Notes: generated by a model not told the origin, from the sequence alone. 64,000 nt of DNA from Halanaerobiaceae bacterium ANBcell28 (GCA_037623315.1 JBBJJH010000013.1:36761-100760); one strand, 5' to 3'; counted from the first letter of the stretch, positions 17,300-27,213 are shown. A program made the numbers and translations.

Positions 17300-18292
17300 T
17301 TATAAAATCTTAGCCCTCAATAAATCTTGAAAGTTTAACATACCTACTGGTTTCATATTTTCTACTATTGGTAAATCACTTACTTCATTATCTTCCATTA
17401 TATTCAATGCTTCAATTGCTAAACAATTACTCTCAATACACCTAGGGTTTTTAGTCATTACTTCAGATACAGGTTTTTCAAGAAAATCTACTGATTTCTC
17501 CAACAAACGCCGTATATCACCATCAGTTATTATCCCTACCAAAATACCTTTGTCATTAATTATGGAAGTAGAGCCCATTTTTGATTTTGTCATGGTGAAC
17601 AATGCTTCTTTAACGTTGGTAAGTTCTAATACAATAGGGTTTTGACCTCTTATATTCATGACGTCTTTTACCTTAGTTAATAACTTACGGCCTAAGCTAC
17701 CACCAGGATGATATAAGGCAAAGTCCTCAGGTGTAAAGCCTTTCATTTTAGATACAGTCAAAGCCATAGCGTCTCCCATAGCCAAAATAGCTGTAGTACT
17801 AGCTGTTGGAGCTAATCCTAGAGGACAAGCCTCTTCTTCAACACCTGCAAAAATTACTATATCTGCGTACTCAACTAGCATAGATTTTTTCTTACCAGTA
17901 AAAGCCACTATTACTGCACCTATCCTTTTTAAAGAAGGTATTAAAGACAAAACTTCTTCAGTTTCGCCACTATTAGAAACTACAATAAATATGTCGTGAT
18001 TTGTAACCATACCCAAATCACCATGCAAAGCCTCTCCTGCATGAACAAAAAAAGCTGGTGTGCCTGTGCTGGAAAAAGTAGCAGCCATTTTCCTAGCAAT
18101 CAAACCAGATTTACCAACACCAGATAAGATTACCCTTCCTTTTCCTTCTAAAATCAAGCTTATAAGGGCTAAAAACTCATTACTAATATAATCTTTTAGT
18201 TTTAATATAGACTGAGCTTCAACTTCTAGAACTCGCTTAGCCTCATCAATACATTTTTTTGAAATTTCTCCTGAAGCCAATAAATCATTCAA
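17300..18292 (-). CDS. kdsD: D-arabinose 5-phosphate isomerase
   Basis: SIS-domain isomerase converting ribulose-5-P to arabinose-5-P for Kdo synthesis, 330 residues. The SIS domain (about 30-190) has SGVGKSGLIARKMAATFSST, HAGEALHGDLG and SNSGETEEVL; two CBS repeats (about 205-325) follow. The start is a TTG at 18292: GGGAGG lies seven bases upstream within the 3' end of kdsA, and the nearby ATG is out of frame. It sits directly after kdsA, so the A5P supplier and consumer are adjacent. Confidence 0.93.
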   Translation of the reverse strand: MNDLLASGEISKKCIDEAKRVLEVEAQSILKLKDYISNEFLALISLILEGKGRVILSGVGKSGLIARKMAATFSSTGTPAFFVHAGEALHGDLGMVTNHDIFIVVSNSGETEEVLSLIPSLKRIGAVIVAFTGKKKSMLVEYADIVIFAGVEEEACPLGLAPTASTTAILAMGDAMALTVSKMKGFTPEDFALYHPGGSLGRKLLTKVKDVMNIRGQNPIVLELTNVKEALFTMTKSKMGSTSIINDKGILVGIITDGDIRRLLEKSVDFLEKPVSEVMTKNPRCIESNCLAIEALNIMEDNEVSDLPIVENMKPVGMLNFQDLLRAKIL

Positions 18293-18297
18293 AGCTT

Positions 18298-19137
18298 TTA
18301 CCTCCCTTTAATAAGAGAATCAATAGCTAATACTTCTTTTAAGATTTCTTCCAGTTCCTCTAGATATACCATATTGGGTCCATCACTTAAGGCTTCTTCC
18401 GGATTATCATGAACTTCCATAAATACCGCATCAACACCTACTGCAACTGCCGCCCTACTTAAATATGGCACAAATTCTCTATCCCCACCAGAGGTTTCAC
18501 CTTGTGCTCCTGGTCTTTGTACACTATGTGTTGCATCAAAGACAACTGGATAGCCTAATTGCCTCATGATAGGTAAAGAAGTCATATCAACAACTAGATT
18601 GTTATAGCCAAAACTAGCCCCTCTTTCAGTCAATAATATTCTATCGGAACCAGTACTGACCACCTTATCAACAACCTTCTCCATATCCCCAGGGGCTAAA
18701 AACTGCCCTTTTTTAATATTAACTATTAAGCCCGTATCAGCTGCTGCTTTTAAAAGGTCTGTCTGACGAGATAAAAAAGCCGGAATTTGTAAGATATCAA
18801 CATGCTCTGCAGCTAGCTCTGCTTGTTCTGGCTGATGGATATCAGTGAGAACAGGTATATCTAATTCATTTTTAATAGTTTGTAACATTTCAAGCCCGTC
18901 TGCAAGACCTGGGCCTCTATATGATTTTAAAGAAGAACGATTTGCTTTATCAAAAGAAGCTTTAAATACATAAGGGATACCTAATTTACTTGTAATCTCT
19001 TTAACTTTTCTGGCAATCATCAAAGAACGGTCTAAACCTTCTAAAACACAGGGTCCTGCTATTAAGATAAAAGGCCCGTTATTATTTCCAAAGGATATAT
19101 CTTCGTTTAATTTAATCTCTTTAACTTTATTTAACAT
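18298..19137 (-). CDS. kdsA: 3-deoxy-8-phosphooctulonate synthase
   Basis: Condenses PEP with arabinose-5-P to Kdo-8-P; 279 residues, as usual for the family. Recognised segments are LIAGPCVLEG (PEP site), FKASFDKANRSS, GLEMLQTIK, QIPAFLSRQTDLL, FDATHSVQRPG and the C-terminal MEVHDNPEEALSDGPN. The Asn in the FDKANRSS region versus a Cys near residue 20 (GPCVLEG) would help decide metal dependence, which I do not call. It lies in the compact kdsB-kdsA-kdsD run. Confidence 0.95.
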   Translation of the reverse strand: MLNKVKEIKLNEDISFGNNNGPFILIAGPCVLEGLDRSLMIARKVKEITSKLGIPYVFKASFDKANRSSLKSYRGPGLADGLEMLQTIKNELDIPVLTDIHQPEQAELAAEHVDILQIPAFLSRQTDLLKAAADTGLIVNIKKGQFLAPGDMEKVVDKVVSTGSDRILLTERGASFGYNNLVVDMTSLPIMRQLGYPVVFDATHSVQRPGAQGETSGGDREFVPYLSRAAVAVGVDAVFMEVHDNPEEALSDGPNMVYLEELEEILKEVLAIDSLIKGR

Positions 19138-19194
19138 AATAACCCCCTCAAGTACTTTACACGATAATTAAGAGCTAGCAGAAACAATAGTCTC

Positions 19195-19938
19195 TTATTT
19201 TTTACCTTTCATTAGCTTTTCTTTTTCTATAATTTTTTCTACTTTTATAATATCTTCAGGCAAATCTACTCCAATAGAATTGTAATTTGTTTCTACAACC
19301 TTTATCTTATATCCATTTTCTAAAGCTCTCAATTGTTCCAAAGATTCTATTCTTTCAAGTTTTGTTTGTTCCATTTGACTATATTTCATTAAAAACTCTC
19401 TATTATAAACATATAAACCAATATGCTTATAATAATTAGCTTTATTAAGTCTATTATAAGGGATGCGTGAACGAGAAAAATAAAGAGCATTATTATTACT
19501 ATCTGTAACTACTTTAACAACATTAGGATTATCTATTTCGCTTAAATCGTCAATTTTCTTTTTTAATGTACTCATAAGTGCATTTGAATCTGTATAAAAA
19601 GGATTAATTGCTTCTTTCACCATTTCTTGCTTTATAAGTGGCTCATCACCCTGTACATTTACAATTATATCTGCTCTTAAATCTTTTGCTACCTCTGCTA
19701 TCCTATCTGTCCCAGAATTTAAATCAGACGAAGTCATCAGAACTTCACCAGAAAATTTCTGAACAGCATTATAAATTCTTTGATCATCTGTAGCTACTAT
19801 TACTTTATTTATCTCTTCAATATCACTAACTCTCTTATAAACATGCTCAATCATTGGCTTTCCTTTTATTTTAACCAAAGGCTTCCCTGGAAAACGTGTA
19901 GAAGCATATCTAGCTGGAATAATCGCCACAATTTCCAT
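19195..19938 (-). CDS. kdsB: CMP-Kdo synthetase (3-deoxy-manno-octulosonate cytidylyltransferase)
   Basis: Activates Kdo as CMP-Kdo for transfer by WaaA; 247 residues. It has the nucleotidyltransferase N-terminus AIIPARYASTRFPGKPL (residues 5-21), VATDDQRI, MTSSDLNSGTDR, NVQGDEPL, and YKHIGLYVYNREFL. It is transcribed after lpxK with a 21-base gap. Confidence 0.95.
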   Translation of the reverse strand: MEIVAIIPARYASTRFPGKPLVKIKGKPMIEHVYKRVSDIEEINKVIVATDDQRIYNAVQKFSGEVLMTSSDLNSGTDRIAEVAKDLRADIIVNVQGDEPLIKQEMVKEAINPFYTDSNALMSTLKKKIDDLSEIDNPNVVKVVTDSNNNALYFSRSRIPYNRLNKANYYKHIGLYVYNREFLMKYSQMEQTKLERIESLEQLRALENGYKIKVVETNYNSIGVDLPEDIIKVEKIIEKEKLMKGKK

Positions 19939-19959
19939 TTTGCCCCTCCTTTATGCAGG

Positions 19960-21090
19960 CTATAAAATTTCTTTCATTAGACTATCTTTCTGAATCAGTT
20001 TCATCTCAATCTTGAGTACATTTAGCTTTGATTTTCCTAATAAAACTTCCTTCATTTTATAATTCAACCTTGCTAAATCCTTTTCTGTAGTTATAATAGT
20101 GTCATACTTCTCTTTTGAAGATATTTCCGCGATATACTTAATATCTTCAAAATCATAGTTGTAATGATCAGGGAAAGTTATATGATCTAAATCCCTTACT
20201 TTACAGCTAAATAGTGTCTTGGTAAATGATTCAGGGTTAGCTATCCCTGAAAAAGCCAGAACCCTTTTTCCCTTAAGGTAATCTGGCTGTTTTTTTATCA
20301 ATTGTATATTGCCTTGATGCTTATGAAAAAACAGCAGGCAATCTACTTTATACTCAGCATAATAGATGTTTGCTTTATCATTAAATTCTTGTAGCGTAAA
20401 ACAAATCAAATCTTTTTCTTCAGATGATAAGTTTTCAGTCTTGCTAATAACTATAATATTTGCACGTTTCAACGCTTCTATAGGCTCCCGTAACAATCCT
20501 CTTGGTATAAGACGCTTGTATGCAAAAGGATTTAAAGCATCAATCAAAACTATATCTTTATCTCTTTTTAATTGCCAATGCTGGAAACCATCATCAAGTA
20601 ATATTATATCAGGAGCAAACTTTTTAATAGCTAATTGACCTGCTAAAAAACGATTCTTAGCCAGAATTAAAGGGACGTCCTTAAGTTTTTCACTTAGCAT
20701 AAGCGCTTCATCACTAATCAATTCTTTCTCAACTAGCAATTTCTCTCCATCATAAACAATCCGTGCTTCTTTTCCTTTGGATTTATAGCCTCTACTAATA
20801 ATTACAACTCTTCTTCCCCTCTTTTTGTACTCTTCAGCTAAGAATTTTACAAAAGGTGTTTTACCTGTCCCTCCAACACTTATATTACCTATACTTATAA
20901 GCCTGCAATCAAGTTTCCTGGACTTTAAAAAACCCCTCTTATATAAAAAAGACCTGAATTTAATAAGTAGCAGATAAACTTTTTCCAAAAGAGAAAGAAA
21001 TAAAAGAACTATTGAAGAAATAACGTCTTTTTTTTCACCAGCAATAATTTTTAATAAATACTTTTCCAATTTAATTAACAAGTTAAACAC
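19960..21090 (-). CDS. lpxK: tetraacyldisaccharide 4'-kinase
   Basis: Inner-membrane kinase that phosphorylates the 4' position of the lipid A disaccharide; 376 residues. An N-terminal hydrophobic stretch precedes the P-loop-like ISVGGTGKTPFVKFLA (near 67-82), followed by RGYKSKGKEAR, SDEALMLSEKL, DDGFQHWQLKRD (the catalytic-Asp region) and PRGLLREPIEAL. Its presence shows that the organism makes a 4'-phosphorylated lipid A precursor and so carries true LPS. Confidence 0.93.
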   Translation of the reverse strand: MFNLLIKLEKYLLKIIAGEKKDVISSIVLLFLSLLEKVYLLLIKFRSFLYKRGFLKSRKLDCRLISIGNISVGGTGKTPFVKFLAEEYKKRGRRVVIISRGYKSKGKEARIVYDGEKLLVEKELISDEALMLSEKLKDVPLILAKNRFLAGQLAIKKFAPDIILLDDGFQHWQLKRDKDIVLIDALNPFAYKRLIPRGLLREPIEALKRANIIVISKTENLSSEEKDLICFTLQEFNDKANIYYAEYKVDCLLFFHKHQGNIQLIKKQPDYLKGKRVLAFSGIANPESFTKTLFSCKVRDLDHITFPDHYNYDFEDIKYIAEISSKEKYDTIITTEKDLARLNYKMKEVLLGKSKLNVLKIEMKLIQKDSLMKEIL

Positions 21091-21144
21091 AACCCTTTAA
21101 GGATTCTGACTCAAGGCCTTTCATAATTGAATAACTTTAATTAA

Positions 21145-21801
21145 TTACGAAGTGATATCCAAATAAGCCTCAGCCCGCCTGTCTGCTTTATTAATAGCCT
21201 GTTCTATTTCAAATGTTTTTTCTTTAAGTGATTTTTCAGAAGATAACTTCAAAGCATCTCCAAAATATATTACAGCTCTACTAGCAGGATAGGGCATTAT
21301 AAACCTATCCCAAGTAGAAAAAGTTTTCTTTTTTTTAATAGCTACACCAATTGGTATTATTACTGCAGCTGTTTTTTCCTGTAGAAAAACTATACCTGGC
21401 TTAAGCTTGTGAATTGGACCCTTTGGTCCATCAGTGGTAATAAATACTGAATTCCCTTCTCTTATTTTCTTTATCAATTTTAATAAAGCACGACCACCAC
21501 TGCGAGAAGAGGAACCTCGTACAAGCTGATATCCGTATTTTTCTAAAACTCTTGCTATATATTCTCCATCTTGACTTGAGCTTGCAAGAGCTACATAGGA
21601 TGAGTTTCTAAAAAAACATACTGGTAGCCAAAGCTTACCATGCCATAAAGCATATAATACACTATTATTTTCTTCGATTTTTCTCGCCTTCTCTTGTCCA
21701 TATATCTCTATTCTAGTCATTTTATAGGAAACTAGGTTTAAAAGGAATGCCATCTTAGGATACAAGTATAATTTTAAAGATTTAAATATACTATTTAACA
21801 A
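21145..21801 (-). CDS. DUF374 lysophospholipid-acyltransferase-family protein
   Basis: Predicted acyltransferase of 218 residues with ALWHGKLWLPV (the HX-type catalytic region near 52), RGSSSRSGGRALLKL and TTDGPKGPIHKLKPG, the DUF374 signature. DUF374 proteins are commonly encoded next to lpxK/msbA-type genes and probably act on lipid A or a related lipid; the precise acceptor is unknown. The likely start is a TTG at 21801 with AGGGG about ten bases upstream; no in-frame ATG is well placed. It lies between msbA and lpxK. Confidence 0.8.
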   Translation of the reverse strand: MLNSIFKSLKLYLYPKMAFLLNLVSYKMTRIEIYGQEKARKIEENNSVLYALWHGKLWLPVCFFRNSSYVALASSSQDGEYIARVLEKYGYQLVRGSSSRSGGRALLKLIKKIREGNSVFITTDGPKGPIHKLKPGIVFLQEKTAAVIIPIGVAIKKKKTFSTWDRFIMPYPASRAVIYFGDALKLSSEKSLKEKTFEIEQAINKADRRAEAYLDITS

Positions 21802-21845
21802 AATACATTTACACCCCTATTTCCATAAAATATTCAACAAACTTG

Positions 21846-23597
21846 CTATACTAGTAATCTATCATCTTGAAATTGAGCACTATATAGATTGTAATATTCT
21901 CCTTTTAGTTTCATCAAAGTCTGGTGATTACCAGATTCAACAATTTTACCTTCACTTAAAACTACAATTCTATCAGCATTTTTAATTGTAGAAAGACGAT
22001 GGGCAATTATAAAGGTTGTCCGATCCTGCATAAGCTTGTCTAAAGCATCCTGTACTAAAGATTCAGACTCAGTATCAAGGGCAGAAGTTGCTTCATCAAG
22101 AATTAATATCTCTGGATTTTTTAAAATAGCCCTTGCTATAGCTATACGTTGACGCTGACCTCCTGAAAGACCAACACCTCTTTCGCCAACAACTGTATCA
22201 TAGTGATTGGGAAAAGACATAATAAAATTATGAGCATTAGCAGCTTTAGCAGCTTCTATAATTTCTACATCACTTGCATCTAAATTTCCATAAGCTATAT
22301 TATCTGCTAAAGTACCACTAAATAGCACATTTTCTTGTGGTACAATACCAATATGCTTCCTAAGGGACTTTAATTCTACATCTTTGATATCATTTCCGTC
22401 TATTAATATTCTACCCCTTATTGGATCATAAAATCGAAATACTAGATCAACCAAAGTTGTCTTTCCAGCCCCACTTGGACCAACCAGTGCTACAACTTGA
22501 CCCGTGTCAACTTGTAAATTAATGTCTTTCAGTACAGTTTCACCTTTATTATAGGCAAAATTAACATCGACAAAATCCACTTTACCACTAATATTATTTA
22601 GAGCTATAGCACCCTCTTTTTCTTTAATTTTATGATTGATATCTATAGTTTCAAAGATTCTCTCTGCAGCAGCTATAGAACGTTGTATTGTACTACTTAA
22701 TTTGCTAAGAGATCTAAGGGGTTGTGATATAGCTAACAAAATAGTGAAATAAGTTATCAATGCAGCAGGATCCATTCTACCGTGATAAACCTCATAACCC
22801 CCATACCATAAAATAGTAGTAAATGCTATTGCAGCAATAAACTCTATAATAGGTGATAATATAGCTCCATATTGGGAACTTTTAACCTTAGCTTTAAAAT
22901 TAGCTTTGTTTTCTATCATAAAACGATCAAATTCATATTCTTCTCTACCAAATGATTTAACAACTCTTACCGCTGATAGGGTCTCCTGTAAAACATCTGA
23001 AATATCAGCTAATTTAATCTGAACCTTTTTACTAACACGTCTTATTTTACGATTAAATTTATTAATTATTAGAGCAACCAAAGGCACAACTATTAATAAA
23101 AATAAACTTAATCTAATATTTAGGTAAAACAAATATACAAGACTGGCAAACAAAGTAAGAGACTGATTAAAAAGACCTACAGCCCCACTAACAATAGCAC
23201 TTTGTAATATTCCAACATCATTAGTAACCCTAGAAATGATTTCACCGGTTTTATTTTTACTATAGAAACCTAATGATAAACTCTGTAGATGACTATATAA
23301 ATCACTACGTATATCCATAACTGCCCTTTGCGACACATATGCAGTTAAATAGCTTTGTCCATAGTATGTTACACCTTTTAAAAAATAAACTAAAATAATG
23401 GAAAGGGCTATCCAGTTTAAATGCTGTAGCCCTTGTTCTCCCATAGATAAACCTGTAATTATAGTATCAAGTAACTCCTGAAATACCCTATAAAAAAAGA
23501 TAGTAAAAAGCGAATTACACAACATCGAAAATATTCCCAATACTAGCCTGTTTTTATAGGGTTTAACATAAGTAAAAATTCTTTTCATCAATGACAA
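21846..23597 (-). CDS. msbA: lipid A / lipid flippase ABC transporter
   Basis: Half-size ABC exporter of 583 residues: a six-helix type-I membrane domain (about 15-310) followed by an ATPase with Walker A GPSGAGKTTL, signature LSGGQRQRIAIARA, Walker B ILILDEATSALD and switch IAHRLSTI. In this LPS context it is best read as MsbA, moving lipid A-core across the inner membrane. A TTG (23597) or the ATG three codons later (23588) may be the start. It is the first LPS gene after the hutP-like gene in transcription order. Confidence 0.88.
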   Translation of the reverse strand: MSLMKRIFTYVKPYKNRLVLGIFSMLCNSLFTIFFYRVFQELLDTIITGLSMGEQGLQHLNWIALSIILVYFLKGVTYYGQSYLTAYVSQRAVMDIRSDLYSHLQSLSLGFYSKNKTGEIISRVTNDVGILQSAIVSGAVGLFNQSLTLFASLVYLFYLNIRLSLFLLIVVPLVALIINKFNRKIRRVSKKVQIKLADISDVLQETLSAVRVVKSFGREEYEFDRFMIENKANFKAKVKSSQYGAILSPIIEFIAAIAFTTILWYGGYEVYHGRMDPAALITYFTILLAISQPLRSLSKLSSTIQRSIAAAERIFETIDINHKIKEKEGAIALNNISGKVDFVDVNFAYNKGETVLKDINLQVDTGQVVALVGPSGAGKTTLVDLVFRFYDPIRGRILIDGNDIKDVELKSLRKHIGIVPQENVLFSGTLADNIAYGNLDASDVEIIEAAKAANAHNFIMSFPNHYDTVVGERGVGLSGGQRQRIAIARAILKNPEILILDEATSALDTESESLVQDALDKLMQDRTTFIIAHRLSTIKNADRIVVLSEGKIVESGNHQTLMKLKGEYYNLYSAQFQDDRLLV

Positions 23598-23661
23598 CTC
23601 TCTTCATCTCCTAGAAACATTAACATAATTCAAAAGTAAATAAAATTACTCTTCTATGTTT

Positions 23662-24138
23662 TTACTTGTTTTCAACTAATCCATAATAGTGAATACCCAT
23701 GCCTGAAATTTCATGATCAACATCTAGTCCAGGAATACCTAACTTACCATATAAAGCGACAGCCAAGTGTTTCCCTTTACTTACAATACCTATTTTTATT
23801 CCAGCGCCAGAAATACTAGTCATAGGACTATTAAAATCAACCATTGCTCTTTCAACACAGCGAGTTAGGACCCTTTGGTCCTGAACAGTTTCAGAGATAA
23901 CATCACCTTTGATTGCTGCTCCAAGGCAGTTTCTTAAAATTTTATTTTTAAAATCTTCGCCTTTTCCACCTGCTCTAGTAATAACAGGTTTATAACCTTC
24001 TTCTTTCAAAGAATCAATTATTTGATTGTCATACTTATCATCAACAATCGCCAATATTGTTGCTACCTTACCTAAAGACTGTTCACCTTCAATATTAATA
24101 AAATCACTAACCTTAAATTCTGATAAATCCATTTTCAT
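23662..24138 (-). CDS. HutP-family RNA-binding regulator
   Basis: About 158 residues. The C-terminal half carries the HutP signature: LAVALYGKLGIPGLDVDHE then SGMGIHYYGL, closely parallel to Bacillus HutP (AVSLYGTIGAP...HETFGVGINHI, from memory), including the His residues that bind metal and histidine. HutP is a histidine- and Mg-dependent antiterminator that binds UAG-type triplets in mRNA. No histidine-utilisation genes are near; instead the gene leads the msbA-lpxK-kds operon. I place the start at the ATG at 24138 with AGGGG five bases upstream, rather than the GTG at 24144. Family call is good; target RNA is unknown. Confidence 0.78.
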   Translation of the reverse strand: MKMDLSEFKVSDFINIEGEQSLGKVATILAIVDDKYDNQIIDSLKEEGYKPVITRAGGKGEDFKNKILRNCLGAAIKGDVISETVQDQRVLTRCVERAMVDFNSPMTSISGAGIKIGIVSKGKHLAVALYGKLGIPGLDVDHEISGMGIHYYGLVENK

Positions 24139-24584
24139 TTCCACCCCTTATAACTTATTTATGATAAGCCCTTATAATAATTCAAAGAAAATAATCATAA
24201 AATACTACTTTATTATTCACAAAGATGCTAAATTTAATTAATAATCTTTGAATTTGCTAAATTGGCTTACAGCCATAACACAAAAAATAAGAAAAATTAA
24301 TTCTATAAACTTACTTAGATTATTATTCAACAAAAATGTTTATTTTCCTGCATAATTTAAAAAATCTATCCCCTTTTGACGCTGGTATTTTTTTGAAATT
24401 AAGATATTAAATGCTTTTGTTCTTCTATATAATATGTTAAATCCTGTAATTCAACACTCGCCCGTTACTCAAGATTTAAACTTAATATATGTATATTAAT
24501 ATTATATACTCAAAATAAGAACTATACAAATATTTTTTTACTTAATTTTATCTTATTACTTTCTAGAAAAGATAATTCACTACA
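24139..24584 (-). promoter_or_regulatory. promoter and long leader of the hutP-msbA-LPS operon
   Basis: Non-coding stretch of about 450 bases. On the minus strand TTGTAT (24529-24524), a 17-base spacer and TATAAT (24506-24501) form a convincing sigma-A promoter, giving a leader of roughly 350 nt before the hutP-like gene. I see no strong intrinsic terminator in the leader, though short weak hairpins exist. Such length in front of an RNA-binding-regulator gene leaves room for autoregulation. Confidence 0.55.
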
Positions 24585-26234
24585 TTAACTCTCAAGCCTG
24601 GCTGCTATCGGCATCTTTCGACCTAGTCCAAAAGCTTTTGAACTCACTTTAAGACCAGGCGCCGCTTGTCGTCTCTTATACTCATTATTATTCACTCTCT
24701 GCAATACCCAAAAAACCATTTCTTCATCATAACCTTTTTCCACAATCTCATTTAAAGACATATTCATATCAATATAAGAATACAAAATTTGATCAAGAAC
24801 TTCATAAGGAGGTAAGGAATCTTCATCCTTTTGATTGGGACTTAATTCCGCTGAAGGTGCCTTTTTTATAACATTCTCTGGTATTATTATTTTATCTTTA
24901 TTAATATAACCCGCTATTTCATAAACCATAGTTTTGTATACATCAGCTAAAACACTCAAACCACCACTCATATCACCATACATGGTACAATAGCCAACAG
25001 CTAATTCACTCTTATTTCCAGCAGATAAGACTAATTGCTCTAATCTATTAGAATAAGCCATTATAATATTACCCCTAATTCTAGCCTGAATATTTTCTCC
25101 AGTCACATCCATTTCAACATCCTTAAATTCCTCTCCTAAAGTAGCAAAATATGAATCATAGATATCATTAATGGGAACAACTATACAATCTATACCTAAA
25201 TTTTCAGCTAATTGTAGAGAATCGTTAACACTACCTTCTGAGGAATAAGGACCTGGCATAGTAACTGTAAAAACATTTTCTGCACCAAGAGCTTCCACAG
25301 CCAAACAAGTGGTTAGCACAGAGTCAATACCACCAGACAAGCTTACTAGCGCCTTTTCAAAGCCAGTTTTATAGAAATAATCTCTAATCCCCATTACAAG
25401 TGCATCATGAAGGCTTTCTACTTCTTCATAAATAAGATCGTCTCTTTGAATGATATCATTATCTTTATTTAAATCAATTGTTTTTATATCTTCCTCAAAA
25501 GCATCTAAACAAGCAACTACCTCACCTTCTCTGTTCAATAATAAGCTTTTCCCATCAAAAATCAATTCATCATTAGCACCTACTTGATTTACATATACTA
25601 GAGGTACTTTAAATCTATTATAATAATTATCTAATACTTTATATCTTATTACGTCTTTACCTATATGAAAAGGAGAAGCCGATAGATTTACTATAATAGT
25701 TGCTCCTTTATTAACAAGAATCTCTACAGGATCTAGATTGTATTTACGATCTTGCCATAATTCTTCATCATTCCAAATATCTTCACAAATAGTAACCCCA
25801 AGCTGTTCACCTTTAAACTCTACTATATTAATCTCATCAGCTGGATCAAAATATCTATCTTCATCAAATACATCATATGTAGGTAGTAAAGTTTTATCTT
25901 GCTGAAACAATAACTCTCCTTTATATATTAAAAGCGCTGAGTTATGTAAACCTTTACCTGTATCTTTATTTGTTTCACGAGGTGCCCCAATTAATATTCC
26001 TTCATCACACTCTCTTGAAAATCCTATTAATTCTTGTATCGCTACTTTTGTTTCAGAAATAAAATCTTTTTTATATAACAAATCTCTCGGAGGGTATCCT
26101 GTTAGACTTAATTCTGGGAATACTATCAAATCACCCTCTTCAATTTTACTTTCTTGTATGGCTTTTTTTATTTTTTTCAAATTACCTTTAATATCCCCTA
26201 TAATCGGATTAATTTGAGCTAATGTTATCTTCAT
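24585..26234 (-). CDS. nadE: NAD+ synthase, glutamine-hydrolysing
   Basis: Two-domain enzyme of about 549 residues for the last step of NAD synthesis. The N-terminal nitrilase-type glutaminase (1-260) has the Glu-Lys-Cys triad in LIVFPELSLTGYPPRDL, the LLPTYDVFDEDRYF lysine region and GVTICEDIW. The C-terminal ATP-pyrophosphatase domain has the P-loop VSLSGGIDSVLT and GNKSELAVGYCTMYGDMSGG. The ATG at 26234 is chosen because AGGAGG lies nine bases upstream. Transcribed in the same direction as the LPS genes but separated from them by the long leader. Confidence 0.95.
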   Translation of the reverse strand: MKITLAQINPIIGDIKGNLKKIKKAIQESKIEEGDLIVFPELSLTGYPPRDLLYKKDFISETKVAIQELIGFSRECDEGILIGAPRETNKDTGKGLHNSALLIYKGELLFQQDKTLLPTYDVFDEDRYFDPADEINIVEFKGEQLGVTICEDIWNDEELWQDRKYNLDPVEILVNKGATIIVNLSASPFHIGKDVIRYKVLDNYYNRFKVPLVYVNQVGANDELIFDGKSLLLNREGEVVACLDAFEEDIKTIDLNKDNDIIQRDDLIYEEVESLHDALVMGIRDYFYKTGFEKALVSLSGGIDSVLTTCLAVEALGAENVFTVTMPGPYSSEGSVNDSLQLAENLGIDCIVVPINDIYDSYFATLGEEFKDVEMDVTGENIQARIRGNIIMAYSNRLEQLVLSAGNKSELAVGYCTMYGDMSGGLSVLADVYKTMVYEIAGYINKDKIIIPENVIKKAPSAELSPNQKDEDSLPPYEVLDQILYSYIDMNMSLNEIVEKGYDEEMVFWVLQRVNNNEYKRRQAAPGLKVSSKAFGLGRKMPIAARLES

Positions 26235-26300
26235 TACTTGCAACCTCCTTTTGGTACTTTCCAGAACACAACTTTACGTTAATAATCAATATTTCATTGA

Positions 26301-27077
26301 TTATTTTTTTCCTGTCCATAAAGACTTCATTTTTAAACTTAATTCTTCTTCTTCCATTTGTTTGTCCCATCTCTCTATTGGTGCATCTTCCCTCATAGCA
26401 GCAGCAAGATTATAAAAAATTTGTTTATCATTAGTGAACCTATTCAAATGTTCTTTTATTTCAGCTCTTTTACTAATCTTATTATAAGGACATGGATTCT
26501 CCTTTTCTTGGTAATCAATTAATTTTTTGCCTTCTATAATTTGTTTTTCTCTTAAATAGATAAGCGGTCTAATTATATATATATCTGATTCAGTTAAATG
26601 TCGTACTGCTTGTAACGATAAGACTTGTCCAGAGTATATGATGCTCATTAGAAAAGTCTCTACAGCATCATCATAATGATGCCCAAAAGCTATTTTTTTG
26701 ATACCTTTTTCCTTCATATAATTAACCAATGCTCCTCGTCTAAAATGAGCACATTTAGCACATGCTGTTTTTTCTTCAGATAATATATATTCAGCAATTT
26801 TTGTTTTTTCAATATGATAAGGAACATCAAGCTCATAGCAAAGGTTTTTTAGATAAGAATAATCAACAGCTTTAAAGCCGGGATCAATTGTAATAGCTGA
26901 TATATTAAAGTTGATACCTAGGTGCTTCTTCAATATAACTAATGCAAAAAGCAAAAAACTACTATCCTTACCTCCAGATAAACCAACAAGTATATGATCT
27001 CCTTCTTTTATCATATCAAATTCAGCAATTCCTTTTATTATTTTAGAAGTATACGTTTTTGCTAGAGATAATTTCAA
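26301..27077 (-). CDS. TtcA/TtuA-type PP-loop tRNA thiolation protein
   Basis: ATP-pyrophosphatase-family sulfur transferase, about 258 residues. It has the PP-loop LVGLSGGKDSSFLL (near 31-44), a CAKCAHFRRG CxxC motif (near 110) that with a later Cys in ENPCPYNKISKR would hold a 4Fe-4S cluster, and GHHYDDAVETF. TtcA makes 2-thiocytidine in tRNA. The protein is somewhat shorter than Escherichia coli TtcA, and the substrate base is not certain. The likely start is a TTG at 27077 with AGGAG eight bases upstream. Confidence 0.82.
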   Translation of the reverse strand: MKLSLAKTYTSKIIKGIAEFDMIKEGDHILVGLSGGKDSSFLLFALVILKKHLGINFNISAITIDPGFKAVDYSYLKNLCYELDVPYHIEKTKIAEYILSEEKTACAKCAHFRRGALVNYMKEKGIKKIAFGHHYDDAVETFLMSIIYSGQVLSLQAVRHLTESDIYIIRPLIYLREKQIIEGKKLIDYQEKENPCPYNKISKRAEIKEHLNRFTNDKQIFYNLAAAMREDAPIERWDKQMEEEELSLKMKSLWTGKK

Positions 27078-27120
27078 ATTCCTCACTCCTGCTAATATTA
27101 TTTAACTTTAATTATACATT

Positions 27121-27174
27121 AAAAAAAAGTCTAGCACAATGGATATACCATAATACTAGACTTTTCTGACAGAT
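27121..27174 (-). terminator. intrinsic terminator after the CotF-like genes
   Basis: AAAAGTCTAG and CTAGACTTTT arms, with an inner ATGG/CCAT hairpin, followed on the minus strand by a run of eight T residues. It would end transcripts coming from the coat genes to the right, so the repeat at 27214 lies in their 3' untranslated region. Confidence 0.7.
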
Positions 27175-27213
27175 TATACTCAAATACATTAATTAATTTA
27201 ATTACTCAAACTA

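Noticed and set aside
4864..24138. Treating the whole LPS run as a single transcript including kdsC
   Set aside because: A clear terminator at 5466-5508 and an independent promoter separate kdsC; internal gaps of 220 bases or so may hold further promoters.
24139..24500. Short open frame MQENKHFC in the hutP leader as a possible histidine leader peptide
   Set aside because: Only one His in eight codons, poor SD and no paired terminator/antiterminator recognised.
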